Part shown: positions 55,816-64,000 of the stretch, one piece after another
Position numbering within the stretch: the stretch's first letter is position 1
How the letters are laid out: each line of letters starts with the position of its first letter
Assembly (NCBI GenBank): GCA_002698425.1
Contig: NZXU01000101.1
Coordinates: forward strand, 186,001-250,000
DNA: 64,000 bases
Direction of reading: 5' to 3'
Origin: Ahrensia sp.
GTDB taxonomy: Bacteria; Pseudomonadota; Alphaproteobacteria; Rhizobiales; Rhizobiaceae
Program-made: the position numbers and the translations under genes
The notes under the pieces: generated by a model
The model's database searches: none
Told to the model about the DNA's origin: nothing
Seen by the model: the letters and a program-made list of their open reading frames with translations, nothing else

Positions 55816-57393
55816 ATGGCAACCCTTTCCTTCTACGGCGCGGCGGGCACCGTCACAGGCTCCTGCTCCATGCTGCAGGTCGGCGACACGCGCTTTCTGG
55901 TCGATTGCGGCATGTTCCAGGGCAACAAGACGATCCGTGAGCTCAACGCCAAGGATTTCCCCTTCGACGCCGCCTCAGCCGACTTCCTGATCCTCACCCA
56001 CGCCCATATCGACCATTCCGGCCTGCTGCCGAAACTCGTCAAGCATGGCTTCACCGGCCCGATCTATTGCACGCCGCCGACAGCCGACCTGCTCTCCTTC
56101 ATGCTGCTGGATTCGGCCAAGATCCAGAAGTCGAACACCGAGCGCCAGAACCGCAAACGCGTCCGCAAGGGCGAGGATCCGGTCGAGCCGATCTACACGG
56201 AAGAACATGCCCGCAAGGTGCTCGACCTGCTACGCGGCTACGACTACGACCGCTGGTTCGAGCCGCATCCGGGCGTCAGCGTCCGCTACTGGAACGCCGG
56301 CCACATGCTGGGCTCCGCCTCGGCCGAACTGAAATTCGCCGACGACGAAAAGAGCAACACGATGCGACTGCTCTTTTCAGGCGATCTCGGGCCGGAGGAG
56401 AAGGCATTCCACCCGGAGCCGACGGCCGAGACCGGGTTCGACTATATCGTGTGCGAAAGCACCTATGGCGACCGCGACCGCGACGACTACACGCTGGTGA
56501 AGCGCCGCGAAATGCTGCGCAAGGAACTCGTCCGCGGCCTGTCCGCCGGCGGCAATGTCGTCATCCCCGCCTTCGCCGTCGAGCGTAGCCAGGAATTGCT
56601 GCACGATATCGGCGTCTTGCTGGCCGAAGGCGAATTGCCGCAAACGACGGTGTTTCTCGATTCCCCGCTCGCCAAGGCGGTGACTGAGGTCTTCATCAAA
56701 TATGCGGGCAGCCTCGACGATGTGGAACTCGACGAGCGCCAGCTGTTCCGCGATCCGCGCTTCCGCCTCGTCCAGGATGTCGAGGAAAGCAAGGGGATCA
56801 ACCTCATCACCGGCGGCGCCATCATCATCTCGGCGAGCGGTATGGCCGATGCCGGCCGGATCCAGCACCACATCAAGAACAATATCTGGCGCTCCAACGC
56901 CACAATCCTGTTCGTCGGCTACCAGGCGCCCGGCACGCTCGGCTACTACATCACCAGCGGCGAACCGATGGTGCGCATCCATGGCAAGGAATATCTGGTG
57001 AAGGCGGAAATCCGTCAGCTCGGCAATTATTCCGCCCATGCCGACCAGGGCGAACTGCTTGACTGGGTCATGGAGCGCACGCCGGTCGCCGGCCGGCTTT
57101 TCCTCAATCACGGCGACGACGATGCGCGCGAGGAATTGGCCCGGCTGCTGGCCGATCGCGGCCTCGATCCGGAAAAGATCGTGCTGCCGCAGATGGACGA
57201 GAGCTTCGAACTCATCGCCGACGATGCGCGCTCCAAGGGCCGCCTTCCCCAGCGCGTGCCGCAGACGGAGCTTCTGTCCGACTGGAACAATGATTACGCC
57301 GCATTCATCGCGGCCCTGACGCTGCGCCTGACGGATGCGAAGGACGACGACCAGCGCCGCCGCATCATCGCGCAGCTCAGGAAGGCGCTCTGA
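55816..57393 (+). CDS. Beta-CASP metallo-beta-lactamase-fold RNA nuclease (YSH1-type)
   Basis: A 525-residue hydrolase. The metal motif is THAHIDHSG (His62, His64, Asp66, His67), with further ligands in NAGHMLGSAS and SGDLGPEEKAF. The beta-CASP cap follows, with VIPAFAVERSQELL and the late SGMADAGRIQHH and SAHADQGELLDW motifs. Relatives are RNA processing exonucleases and endonucleases of the CPSF/Ysh1 group. ATG 55816 is preceded by GGGAGA seven bases upstream; residues before it lack similarity. Its stop abuts that of the convergent GFA gene. Confidence 0.9.
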   Translation: MATLSFYGAAGTVTGSCSMLQVGDTRFLVDCGMFQGNKTIRELNAKDFPFDAASADFLILTHAHIDHSGLLPKLVKHGFTGPIYCTPPTADLLSFMLLDSAKIQKSNTERQNRKRVRKGEDPVEPIYTEEHARKVLDLLRGYDYDRWFEPHPGVSVRYWNAGHMLGSASAELKFADDEKSNTMRLLFSGDLGPEEKAFHPEPTAETGFDYIVCESTYGDRDRDDYTLVKRREMLRKELVRGLSAGGNVVIPAFAVERSQELLHDIGVLLAEGELPQTTVFLDSPLAKAVTEVFIKYAGSLDDVELDERQLFRDPRFRLVQDVEESKGINLITGGAIIISASGMADAGRIQHHIKNNIWRSNATILFVGYQAPGTLGYYITSGEPMVRIHGKEYLVKAEIRQLGNYSAHADQGELLDWVMERTPVAGRLFLNHGDDDAREELARLLADRGLDPEKIVLPQMDESFELIADDARSKGRLPQRVPQTELLSDWNNDYAAFIAALTLRLTDAKDDDQRRRIIAQLRKAL

Positions 57394-57768
57394 TCAGTCC
57401 TCGCCGGCCAGGCTCAGCGCCGCGCCGTCGCGCACCGGCACATCGGCGAAGGAGTACGGGTCGACGCCCTCGAGGCAGCCGAGATTGAATCCATATGTGT
57501 CGGGCGCGCTGCGTGGCCGGTGGAACGTGTAGATCCCGCAGACCGAGCAGAAATAGTGCTTCGCGATCTTCAGGTTCCATTGATAGAGCGTCAGGACGTC
57601 CTCGCCCTTCACCAGGGTGAACCGGTCCTCCGGCACGCCGGCCATCAGCGCGCCCTTGCGGCGGCAGAGCGAACAGTTACAGCGGCGCAGATTCTCGAAA
57701 CCGTCATCCCCGGTATCGACAGTGAATGCGACCGCGCCGCAGTGGCAGCTTCCGTTCAGGATCGGCAC
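57394..57768 (-). CDS. GFA-family (glutathione-dependent formaldehyde-activating enzyme-like) protein
   Basis: A 124-residue zinc-binding protein with the GFA cysteine pattern: CHCGAVAF near residue 9, CNCSLCRRKGAL near 31 and CSVCGIYTFH near 74. Family members bind zinc, and one group catalyses the adduct of formaldehyde and glutathione; most, like this, have unknown substrates. It lies three bases after the rluC-type gene on the same strand, suggesting co-transcription, and is convergent with the beta-CASP nuclease gene. Confidence 0.87.
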   Translation of the reverse strand: MPILNGSCHCGAVAFTVDTGDDGFENLRRCNCSLCRRKGALMAGVPEDRFTLVKGEDVLTLYQWNLKIAKHYFCSVCGIYTFHRPRSAPDTYGFNLGCLEGVDPYSFADVPVRDGAALSLAGED

Positions 57769-57771
57769 GGC

Positions 57772-58758
57772 TTATTCCTCCTTGTCCGCGTCGGCCTCGT
57801 CGAGGCCGAGCAGGTTCCAGCTCTGCACCATATGCGGCGGCAATGGCGCGGTGACGTTGATAACGCCGCCGTCGGGATGCGGGATGACGATCCGGCGCGC
57901 ATGGAGATGCAGCTTCTTCTGGATGCCGCCGGGAAACTCCCAGTTCGGATCCTCCTCGAAATATTTCGGATCGCCGAGGATCGGGCAGCCGATGGACGCC
58001 GCGTGAACGCGCAACTGGTGGGTGCGGCCCGTATGCGGCTCCATCACCAGCCAGGAGACCCGCCCGGCCGATTCCACCAGCCGGTATTCGGAAATGGCGT
58101 GGTCCGCGCCCGGCTCGCCATGCTTGCCGATTCGCACCTTGTCGCCGTCAGGGGTCGGCTCCTTCACGAGCCAGTTCGAAATCCGCCCTTCCCGCTTCTT
58201 CGGCGTCCCCTTCACCAGCGCCCAGTAGGTCTTCTGCGTATCGCGTTCGCGGAAGGAGGCTGTCAGCTTCTGCGCCGCGCCACGGGTCTTCGCGACAACG
58301 AGAATGCCTGAGGTGTCACGGTCGATGCGATGCACCAGCCGGGGTTTCTCACCCTTCTGGTTGCGAAACGCCTCCAGCATGCCGTCGATATGGCGCACCA
58401 CGCCCGACCCGCCCTGCACGGCCAGCCCTGCCGGCTTGTTCAGCACCATGACCTTCTTGTCTTCGAACAGGATCATGGCGCGCAGCGCGTCCTCGTCGGA
58501 CCGGTTGCGCATCGTTTTAGCGGTCAGCGGTCCTTTCGGTGCGCCGCCATCGGCCGCCATCGGCGGGATGCGGACCGTCTGGCCGCCTTCCAGCCGCGTA
58601 TCCGCCTTCACCCGCCCGCCATCGACGCGCACCTGGCCGGTGCGCAGCAATTTCTGCAACGCCCCGAAGGCAAGCCCCGGATAATGGACCTTGAACCAGC
58701 GGTCGAGGCGCATCCCCGCCTCGTCGCTGTCTACCTGTTTCTGTTCGACACTCGCCAT
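57772..58758 (-). CDS. RluA-family 23S rRNA pseudouridine synthase (RluC-like)
   Basis: A 328-residue protein with an N-terminal S4 RNA-binding domain (MRLDRWFKVHYPGLAFGALQ) and a catalytic domain carrying HRIDRDTSGILVVAKT, the RluA/C/D motif in which the aspartate is nucleophile. The C-terminal GRTHQLRVHAASIGCPILGDPKY is also diagnostic. It converts uridines in 23S rRNA to pseudouridine; assignment to RluC over RluD rests on the S4 domain and gene neighbourhood. It follows crcB by 18 bp on the same strand. Confidence 0.93.
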   Translation of the reverse strand: MASVEQKQVDSDEAGMRLDRWFKVHYPGLAFGALQKLLRTGQVRVDGGRVKADTRLEGGQTVRIPPMAADGGAPKGPLTAKTMRNRSDEDALRAMILFEDKKVMVLNKPAGLAVQGGSGVVRHIDGMLEAFRNQKGEKPRLVHRIDRDTSGILVVAKTRGAAQKLTASFRERDTQKTYWALVKGTPKKREGRISNWLVKEPTPDGDKVRIGKHGEPGADHAISEYRLVESAGRVSWLVMEPHTGRTHQLRVHAASIGCPILGDPKYFEEDPNWEFPGGIQKKLHLHARRIVIPHPDGGVINVTAPLPPHMVQSWNLLGLDEADADKEE

Positions 58759-58776
58759 TTTGTTTGCTTCTCCGGC

Positions 58777-59154
58777 TCAGGCCAGGGATCGGACGAGATA
58801 GAGCCCGGCGAACAGCGCCAGGATCGAGATCACCACGCTGGCCAGAAGATAGGCCATGGCCGCCCCCTGGTCTCCGCGTTCCCACATCGAAGCGAAATCG
58901 AGCGAAAAGGCCGAGAATGTCGTAAAGCCGCCGAGAAATCCCGTCGCCAGGAAGCTGCGCACTTCGGCGCTGGTGCCCGACATGCGCGCCAGCGTCGCGA
59001 TCAGCACGCCCATCAGGAACGAGCCGAGAATGTTCACCGTGACCGTCCCCCAAGGAAAATTCGGGCCGAGGACCCGCAATGCGGCAAGATTGGTCAGGTA
59101 GCGGGCGGACGCGCCGAGGCCGCCTCCGAGGGCAACGAGCAGGACATGAGACAT
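58777..59154 (-). CDS. crcB: Fluoride channel CrcB (Fluc)
   Basis: A 125-residue protein with four hydrophobic helices and the signature residues GGGLGASARYL, NFPWGTVTVNILGSFLMG (Asn needed for the pore) and TGFLGGFTTFSAFSLD (Phe box). It exports fluoride as a dual-topology dimer. Although crcB is often riboswitch controlled, I see no fluoride riboswitch in the 51-bp gap upstream. It is in a same-strand run with rluC and the flavodoxin-like gene. Confidence 0.94.
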   Translation of the reverse strand: MSHVLLVALGGGLGASARYLTNLAALRVLGPNFPWGTVTVNILGSFLMGVLIATLARMSGTSAEVRSFLATGFLGGFTTFSAFSLDFASMWERGDQGAAMAYLLASVVISILALFAGLYLVRSLA

Positions 59155-59205
59155 GGAATCGTCCTACTCCATGCCCTGCCTTCGCGAAAGCCCCGAATGA
59201 CGTGC

Positions 59206-59760
59206 TCAGATTTTCCCGGCGACAGCGGGAGCCTGGGCCACAAATCCATCGACGAATGCGTCGAGCGCGTCCCAGTCGGTGAATTCATGGTCGCGGCTGG
59301 TGTCCGTCGGTCCGCCTTCCTTCTCGGCGATGCGCTTGAGCATCCAGCGCCGGAAGAAATCGTACTCGGTATATTTCAGCGCACCGGCCGCATTATGGAT
59401 GGCAACAGGCCACCAGCTGGTTTCCTTGCTGAATTTCTCGACATAGTCCGCAACCTCGGCGACCTCGCTCTTGTCCGCGGAGGCCGCGGCCAGCGAAACG
59501 GAAATGAATGCGCCCGGCCGCGCCATCAGCGTTTCGACATTGGACTTGGCGAAGTGCCGCAGCGGCGCCGGAAAGGTGCCGATATGCACCGGCGCGAGCA
59601 GGATGGAGGCGTCGAAGGAATCGGCAGCCGGCGCCACCTTCACATCCGTTGCGTCGATCAGTGTGATATCGTGTCCGCTTCCGGACAGCCGCTCGGCGAC
59701 ATGCGTCGCGATCTTGCGGGTCTGGCCTTCGACCGTGGCGTAAACGAGCAGAATGCGCAT
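59206..59760 (-). CDS. Flavodoxin-domain protein, HemG-like
   Basis: A 184-residue protein with a flavodoxin fold: the phosphate loop YATVEGQTRKIA near residue 8, SILLAPVHIGTFPAPLRHF near 70, and the C-terminal FFRRWMLKRIAEKEGGPTDT region seen in HemG-type protoporphyrinogen oxidases. If it is HemG, it would oxidise protoporphyrinogen IX using quinones. Flavodoxins of other roles cannot be excluded. GGAGG lies six bases upstream of ATG 59760, fixing the start. It lies between crcB and rarA on the minus strand. Confidence 0.78.
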   Translation of the reverse strand: MRILLVYATVEGQTRKIATHVAERLSGSGHDITLIDATDVKVAPAADSFDASILLAPVHIGTFPAPLRHFAKSNVETLMARPGAFISVSLAAASADKSEVAEVADYVEKFSKETSWWPVAIHNAAGALKYTEYDFFRRWMLKRIAEKEGGPTDTSRDHEFTDWDALDAFVDGFVAQAPAVAGKI

Positions 59761-59817
59761 TCGATCCTCCTTTTGCGGCACATTGCCACCGCTCTATCGC
59801 CGCGTCCTTGATGGCGG

Positions 59818-61140
59818 TCAACCGCCATCCTTCTGGCGTTCGCGACGAAGCTTGTCCCAATAATCCAACCGTTTGCGCAATTCGCGTTCGAATCCGCGCT
59901 CGACCGGTTCATAGTAGCGTTTCCGCCCCATCTCATCCGGGAAATAATTTTGACCGGAAAACGCGTCCGGCTCGTCATGGTCGTAGCGGTATCCCGCGCC
60001 GTAGCCTTCCTGCGACATCAGCTTGGTCGGCGCGTTGAGGATTTCCTTCGGCGGAAGCAGCGAGCCGTTTTCCTTGGCCGACCGCATCGCCGCCTTGAAC
60101 GCTGTATAGGCGGCGTTGGATTTCGGCGCAGTGGCCATGTAGATGCAGGCCTGCGCGATCGCCAGTTCGCCCTCCGGGGAGCCGAGATAGTCATAGGCGT
60201 CCTTGGCCGCCAGCGCGATGACAAGAGCCTGCGGGTCCGCAAGCCCGATATCCTCGCTGGCCATGCGCACGATCCGCCGGCCGAGATAGAGCGGGTCCTC
60301 TCCGGCATCGAACATCCGCGCGAGATAATAGAGCGCCGCGTCCGGATCGGAGCCACGCACCGCCTTGTGTAGAGCCGATATCAGATTGTAGTGCCCGTCC
60401 TGGCTCTTGTCGTACACCGGCGCGCGCCGTTGCACGATGCGGCGCAGCCCGTCTTCGTCCAGCGTTTCGCCGGGCTTGGTCGAGCGGAATACCTCTTCGG
60501 CGAGCGTCAGCACCGCCCGCCCGTCGCCATCGGCCATGACCGCGAGCAGGCCGCGCGCATCGTCTTCCAGCGGAAGCGCCCTGCCCGTTTCAGCCTCGGC
60601 GCGTTGTAGAAGCAGCTCCAGATGCTCCGACTCAAGCCGTTTCATGGTCAGGACCCGCGCCCGCGATAGAAGCGCCGCGTTCAGCTCGAAGGACGGGTTT
60701 TCCGTCGTCGCACCGACGAGCAGGATGGTGCCGTCCTCGACGACCGGCAGGAAACTGTCCTGCTGGGCGCGGTTGAAGCGATGGATCTCGTCGACGAAGA
60801 GCAGCGTCTGTCCGCCGTTCTGCAATCTGAGGCGTGCGGCTTCGAACACCTTCTTCAGATCGGCGACGCCACTGAAAATCGCCGAGATCTGCTCGAAGTG
60901 CAGGCCCGTCGCGCCCGCCAGAAGCCGGGCGATCGTAGTCTTGCCTGTTCCGGGCGGCCCCCAGAAAATGATATTGCCGAGGCTGCCCGAGGCGATCATG
61001 CGCGTCAGCGCGCCGTCCGGCCCTGTCAAGTGCTCCTGGCCGACGACATCCTCCAGCCGCGCCGGCCGTAACCGATCGGCCAGAGGTCGCAGCTTCTGCG
61101 CCGTTTCTTTCGGCGCGGGTTCGCCAAAAAGATCAGCCAT
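59818..61140 (-). CDS. rarA: Replication-associated recombination protein RarA (MgsA)
   Basis: A 440-residue AAA+ ATPase. Walker A is GPPGTGKTT near residue 60, Walker B LLFVDEIHRFNRAQQD, sensor 1 ATTENPSFELN, and the C-terminal tetramerisation domain holds AARRIVRMASEDIG-like RRIVRMASEDIGLADPQAL. It acts at stalled forks and binds SSB. Its start is eight bases after the Do-type protease stop on the same strand, so both are likely in one transcript. Confidence 0.95.
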   Translation of the reverse strand: MADLFGEPAPKETAQKLRPLADRLRPARLEDVVGQEHLTGPDGALTRMIASGSLGNIIFWGPPGTGKTTIARLLAGATGLHFEQISAIFSGVADLKKVFEAARLRLQNGGQTLLFVDEIHRFNRAQQDSFLPVVEDGTILLVGATTENPSFELNAALLSRARVLTMKRLESEHLELLLQRAEAETGRALPLEDDARGLLAVMADGDGRAVLTLAEEVFRSTKPGETLDEDGLRRIVQRRAPVYDKSQDGHYNLISALHKAVRGSDPDAALYYLARMFDAGEDPLYLGRRIVRMASEDIGLADPQALVIALAAKDAYDYLGSPEGELAIAQACIYMATAPKSNAAYTAFKAAMRSAKENGSLLPPKEILNAPTKLMSQEGYGAGYRYDHDEPDAFSGQNYFPDEMGRKRYYEPVERGFERELRKRLDYWDKLRRERQKDGG

Positions 61141-61148
61141 CGACGCTC

Positions 61149-62681
61149 CTATCCACGGAAGAACTGCCGGATGAGCCGCCCGTTGCGGTTGATCTCGAAG
61201 CTCCAGGTCCGGCCGCCCTGCTCGATGGTGTCGGTCACATCCGCCACCGTCCGGATATCCACGCCGTTGATTTTCACGAGAATGTCGCCGCGCCGGAAAC
61301 CGATGCGCATCGCTGTCGAACCGCGGGCGATATCGGTGAGAATCACGCCGCCATCGCCGCGATAGCGGACATTCATCCGGTTCAGCAGCCGAGGCGAGAT
61401 ATTGGCGACATTCGCGCCGTTGAGCGGGTTCTCGCCGGAAATACGCGTCTCGTTGGCCGGCACGGATTCCGGCGCACGTTCGAGCTTGATGTCGAGCGCG
61501 ATCCTCCTGCCGCGCGACAGGATCGCTAGCGTCACGGTCTTGCCGGGGCCCGCGGTTTCAAGCCGGTAGTTCAGCGCATCGGGATGTTCGATCGTATGAC
61601 CATCGATACTGATGATGACATCGCCCGGATTGAGACCGGCTCTTGCGGCAGGGCTGCCCCTTCGCACCTCGGTGACGATCGCGCCGGCCGGCCGCCGCAT
61701 CCCGAGGCTTTCGGCGATCGCCGGCGTCACAGGATCGAAGCGCGCCCCGAGATATGGACGCTCGAAGGCGTCCGCCCCGCCCTGTGCCTGGCTGATCACG
61801 GCGCGCACCATGTTGGAGGGAATCGCGAAGCCGATCCCGTTCGACCCGCCCGAGCGCGAATAGATCGCCGAGTTGATGCCGATGAGCCGGCCGGACATGC
61901 CGATCAGCGCGCCGCCGGAATTGCCGGGATTGATCGCGGCATCGGTCTGGATGAAGAAGCCGAAATCGGAGACGCCGAGCTTGGTGCGCGCCAGTGCCGA
62001 GACGATGCCGGACGTCACAGTCTGTCCGACGCCGAACGGGTTGCCGATGGCGAGCACAAGATCACCGACCTCGACCCTGTCCGAATCGGCGATTTCCAGA
62101 AAGGGAAGCGCGCGCTTGGCGTCGATCCGCAGCACGGCGACATCGGAGCGCTCATCCCGCAGCACAACCTCGCTCTCGAACTCCTCGCCATCGGCCAGCG
62201 CCACCTTGATCTCGTCGGCGTCGCCGATGACGTGATTGTTGGTGACGATCAGTCCCGATGGGTCGACGATCACGCCGGAGCCGAGCGACTGTTCCATGCG
62301 CGGGCGCGTCGGTGCGTTCGGATTGCCCTGACCGAAGAAGAAGTCGAAGAAGGGATCGCCCTGGAACGGCGAAGACCGCTGTTGGACCATCCGGGCGGCA
62401 TAGACATTGACGACGGCGGGCGCGGTCTGTCTGACCAGAGGCGCAAAGGAAAGCTGGATCTCGTTCCTGCTGAACGGAAGCCGGCGGGAATCGTCGGTCG
62501 CGCCCGGCTGCCGGTTGCCTTGAGGCGGCTGTTCTGGACGTCCGCCGTCCCTACCGCCGAACAGGTCTTCCAGTATGTCGCCGACCTTGTCTTCGAAGTT
62601 CTGCGCTTGGACCTGAGCAAGCGCCCCGCCAAGGACCAGACCGACCAACAGGACGAATTGCGCTACCCGCTTTGACGACAT
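61149..62681 (-). CDS. Do-family periplasmic serine protease (DegP/MucD type)
   Basis: A 510-residue exported protease. The signal peptide MSSKRVAQFVLLVGLVLGG ends near residue 26. A Gly/Pro/Gln-rich spacer is followed by the trypsin-like domain with triad His150 (TNNHVIGDADE), Asp180 (ERSDVAVLRID) and Ser255 (NPGNSGGALIG). Two PDZ domains lie at about 340-420 and 430-510. It degrades or refolds misfolded periplasmic proteins. ATG 62681 begins the signal peptide; earlier in-frame sequence is not coding. It precedes rarA. Confidence 0.94.
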   Translation of the reverse strand: MSSKRVAQFVLLVGLVLGGALAQVQAQNFEDKVGDILEDLFGGRDGGRPEQPPQGNRQPGATDDSRRLPFSRNEIQLSFAPLVRQTAPAVVNVYAARMVQQRSSPFQGDPFFDFFFGQGNPNAPTRPRMEQSLGSGVIVDPSGLIVTNNHVIGDADEIKVALADGEEFESEVVLRDERSDVAVLRIDAKRALPFLEIADSDRVEVGDLVLAIGNPFGVGQTVTSGIVSALARTKLGVSDFGFFIQTDAAINPGNSGGALIGMSGRLIGINSAIYSRSGGSNGIGFAIPSNMVRAVISQAQGGADAFERPYLGARFDPVTPAIAESLGMRRPAGAIVTEVRRGSPAARAGLNPGDVIISIDGHTIEHPDALNYRLETAGPGKTVTLAILSRGRRIALDIKLERAPESVPANETRISGENPLNGANVANISPRLLNRMNVRYRGDGGVILTDIARGSTAMRIGFRRGDILVKINGVDIRTVADVTDTIEQGGRTWSFEINRNGRLIRQFFRG

Positions 62682-62972
62682 GAAACAGCTCCGTGACCCC
62701 GAGATTCGCGCCACCATACCGAAAAAACGGGGCCTTAAAAGGCCGATGTCAGAGGGCCGCCCCACGAAAACAATCCTCAGTAACTCGCATTCTCCGGCCG
62801 GTCGCTCACCTATGCGATTCAACCGGGTCAGCTATGCAAACTCTCAAGTGTACTACTGGCTACAACCACATCGCGAAACTTGTCGGCTGTATGTCAATAT
62901 GATTGCATCGGGGTTGCCCGTTTCACACGGCGCAAGTGTCAATGCCGCATTCAATATTCATTGAGGATACAC

Positions 62973-63383
62973 ATGACGCGAAATTCCCCGACTTCTGAAA
63001 CAAACGTAGCAATGCCCGAACTCACGGATCTGGACTCCGCTCCGCTCGGCCCGCCCTCGCCGCCGTCTCCGCCCGTTCCGACATCGGACCGGCGCCTGAA
63101 GCGCGACATCAATGCGCTGACGGTTCTCGCCGATGGTACGAAACTGTACTCGTTCCGGTATCTGTGGTCAGAGACCGTCTATGTCGGCGTGATGGCGCAG
63201 GACCTGTTGGCCGAGCCGGAACGCGCCGATGCCGTATTGAAGCAGGCTAACGGATATTTTGCCGTGGACTACCACCGCCTGGGGCTGCAGATGGCCACGA
63301 TCGAAGACTGGAACACGCTCGGGTTCGAGGCGGTCACCGCTCCGGTAGCATCGCTGGACGCTACTGGTTCTCGCGCCGCTTAA
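62973..63383 (+). CDS. Stand-alone S74 (intramolecular chaperone/tail-fibre) domain protein
   Basis: A 136-residue protein. Residues 1-37 are Pro/Ser-rich (PPSPPSPPVPT); residues 38 onward match the peptidase S74 domain: SDRRLKRDI with the Ser-Lys dyad Ser38/Lys43 (five residues apart, as in endosialidase and MYRF autoproteases), a short beta-rich YSFRYLWS and GVMAQDLLAE, then AVDYHRLGLQMATIED. In known proteins this domain trimerises and then cuts itself off a tail spike or fibre. Here there is no fibre in front. GAGGA lies five bases upstream of the ATG. Confidence 0.78.
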   Translation: MTRNSPTSETNVAMPELTDLDSAPLGPPSPPSPPVPTSDRRLKRDINALTVLADGTKLYSFRYLWSETVYVGVMAQDLLAEPERADAVLKQANGYFAVDYHRLGLQMATIEDWNTLGFEAVTAPVASLDATGSRAA

Positions 63384-63443
63384 CCCGCTCTCAAGTTGTC
63401 GGCGAGAGATTGCCGCAAGCAAATTTGCGAAGCGCAGCCAACG

Positions 63444-63472
63444 AAAAAAAGGGGCCTAAAAAGGCCCCTTTT
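63444..63472 (-). terminator. Intrinsic terminator of the rpoA-rplQ operon
   Basis: AAAAGGGGCC (63447-63456) pairs perfectly with GGCCCCTTTT (63463-63472) over a six-base loop. Read on the minus strand it is followed by a run of T (63450 down to 63444), placing a strong terminator 24 bp after the rplQ stop. On the plus strand the ending TTTTC is short, so it is mainly minus-directed. Confidence 0.9.
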
Positions 63473-63495
63473 CAGGTCGTCCGTACGGACCTGAC

Positions 63496-63924
63496 TTAAG
63501 CTGCTTCTTCGGCAGCTTGCTCCTCGGCTTCGACGCGCGCACGGTCGGCGGCGCCTTTGGCGTCGACATCGCGGTCGACGAATTCGATAACAGCCATCGG
63601 GGCGCTGTCACCGTGGCGGAAGCCCGCCTTCATGATGCGAAGATAGCCGCCATTGCGGTCGGCGTAACGCGTCGCGATCGTGTCGAACAGCTTGCGCACC
63701 TGGGCCTCGTCGCGAATGGCGGCGATTGCCTGACGGCGCGCATGCAGGTCGCCGCGCTTGCCAAGCGTGACAAGCTTCTCGACGATCGGACGAATTTCTT
63801 TTGCTTTGGGCAGCGTCGTCACAATCTGCTCATGCTCGATCAGCGAGGCTGCCATGTTGGCAAACATCGCCTTGCGGTGGCTGGCAGTGCGGTTCAGCTT
63901 GCGGCCCGAATTTCCATGGCGCAT
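63496..63924 (-). CDS. rplQ: Ribosomal protein bL17
   Basis: A 142-residue ribosomal protein with the conserved start [20 protein letters not shown] and [23 protein letters not shown], then [21 protein letters not shown]. The C-terminal tail is acidic and alanine-rich (EEQAAEEAA), as in other alphaproteobacteria. It is the last gene of the ribosomal protein operon, after rpoA, and is followed by a strong terminator. Confidence 0.97.
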   Translation of the reverse strand: MRHGNSGRKLNRTASHRKAMFANMAASLIEHEQIVTTLPKAKEIRPIVEKLVTLGKRGDLHARRQAIAAIRDEAQVRKLFDTIATRYADRNGGYLRIMKAGFRHGDSAPMAVIEFVDRDVDAKGAADRARVEAEEQAAEEAA

Positions 63925-63963
63925 GAGCCTTCTCCTTGAAAGTTGGCCGGATCACTCCGGCGA

Positions 63964-64000
63964 TCAGTAGTGGTCCTCGTAACGCTTTGCGAGGTCCTCG
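63964..64000 (-). CDS. rpoA: RNA polymerase alpha subunit, last 11 codons
   Basis: Only the C-terminal end is in the window, reading EDLAKRYEDHY and a TGA stop at 63964-63966. This matches the conserved C-terminus of alphaproteobacterial RpoA (LAKRYED plus one or two residues). The position directly before rplQ, 39 bp away on the same strand, supports it. RpoA scaffolds RNA polymerase assembly and contacts promoter UP elements. Confidence 0.85.
   Translation of the reverse strand, partial: EDLAKRYEDHY

Overview
The window is a 64-kb stretch of a GC-rich alphaproteobacterial chromosome, almost certainly from the order Hyphomicrobiales (Rhizobiales). The evidence is the gene order: dusB-ntrB-ntrC-ntrY-ntrX-trkA-trkH-dat-hfq-hflX; a pyruvate dehydrogenase operon whose E1-beta carries its own lipoyl domain; coaD-ppi-ppi-queA-tgt next to gyrA; nnrD-glnB-glnA; and rpoA-rplQ at the right edge. 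A GTTC-N7-GTTC LexA box fits the same group. I cannot name a genus. The region is mostly conserved core genome. I see no prophage, insertion sequence, integrase or CRISPR array.

Layout. 1-6.2 kb: repair and envelope genes (mfd, partial; sdhE; recG; glmU; an EamA exporter; ccdA). 6.4-8.9 kb: tRNA-Lys, a gene-free stretch, a CatB-type acetyltransferase, mazG and a short PhnA-like protein. 8.9-21.8 kb: one long minus-strand run from dusB through the two nitrogen two-component systems (NtrBC, NtrYX), potassium uptake (TrkA/TrkH), a D-amino acid transaminase, Hfq and HflX. 22-24.2 kb: ispDF, a CinA-type amidohydrolase and a RatA/COQ10 protein. 24.3-32.4 kb: the pyruvate dehydrogenase and lipoate cluster. 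32.5-36.8 kb: ftsB, eno, kdsA and small proteins. 36.8-46.8 kb: tgt, queA, two cyclophilins, coaD, gyrA, marC, ssb. 46.8-55.7 kb: uvrA, hsp20, nnrD, glnB, glnA, an FKBP. 55.8-64 kb: a beta-CASP nuclease, rluC-like, crcB, rarA, a Do-type protease, an orphan S74 chaperone domain, rplQ and the end of rpoA.

How the parts fit together. Nitrogen control is over-represented: sensor/regulator pairs (ntrBC, ntrYX), the PII protein (glnB) and its target glutamine synthetase (glnA) all lie within 33 kb. A sigma-54 promoter can be read directly in front of glnB. A 17-bp dyad, TGCCTA-N5-TAGGCA, lies about 130 bp upstream of that promoter, and a near-copy lies just upstream of dusB-ntrBC. I propose it as a shared nitrogen operator. 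The pyruvate dehydrogenase cluster pairs the enzyme with the synthase (LipA) of its cofactor. ssb and uvrA diverge from one SOS box.

The most unusual items are: loss of three of the four zinc ligands in Tgt; a 269-bp element with 24-bp perfect terminal inverted repeats and nested hairpins after glnA; a 136-residue stand-alone S74 autoprotease/chaperone protein; a possible RNA thermometer covering the hsp20 ribosome site; and two very small proteins (40 and 28 residues) with good Shine-Dalgarno sequences. No clearly new multi-gene system was found.
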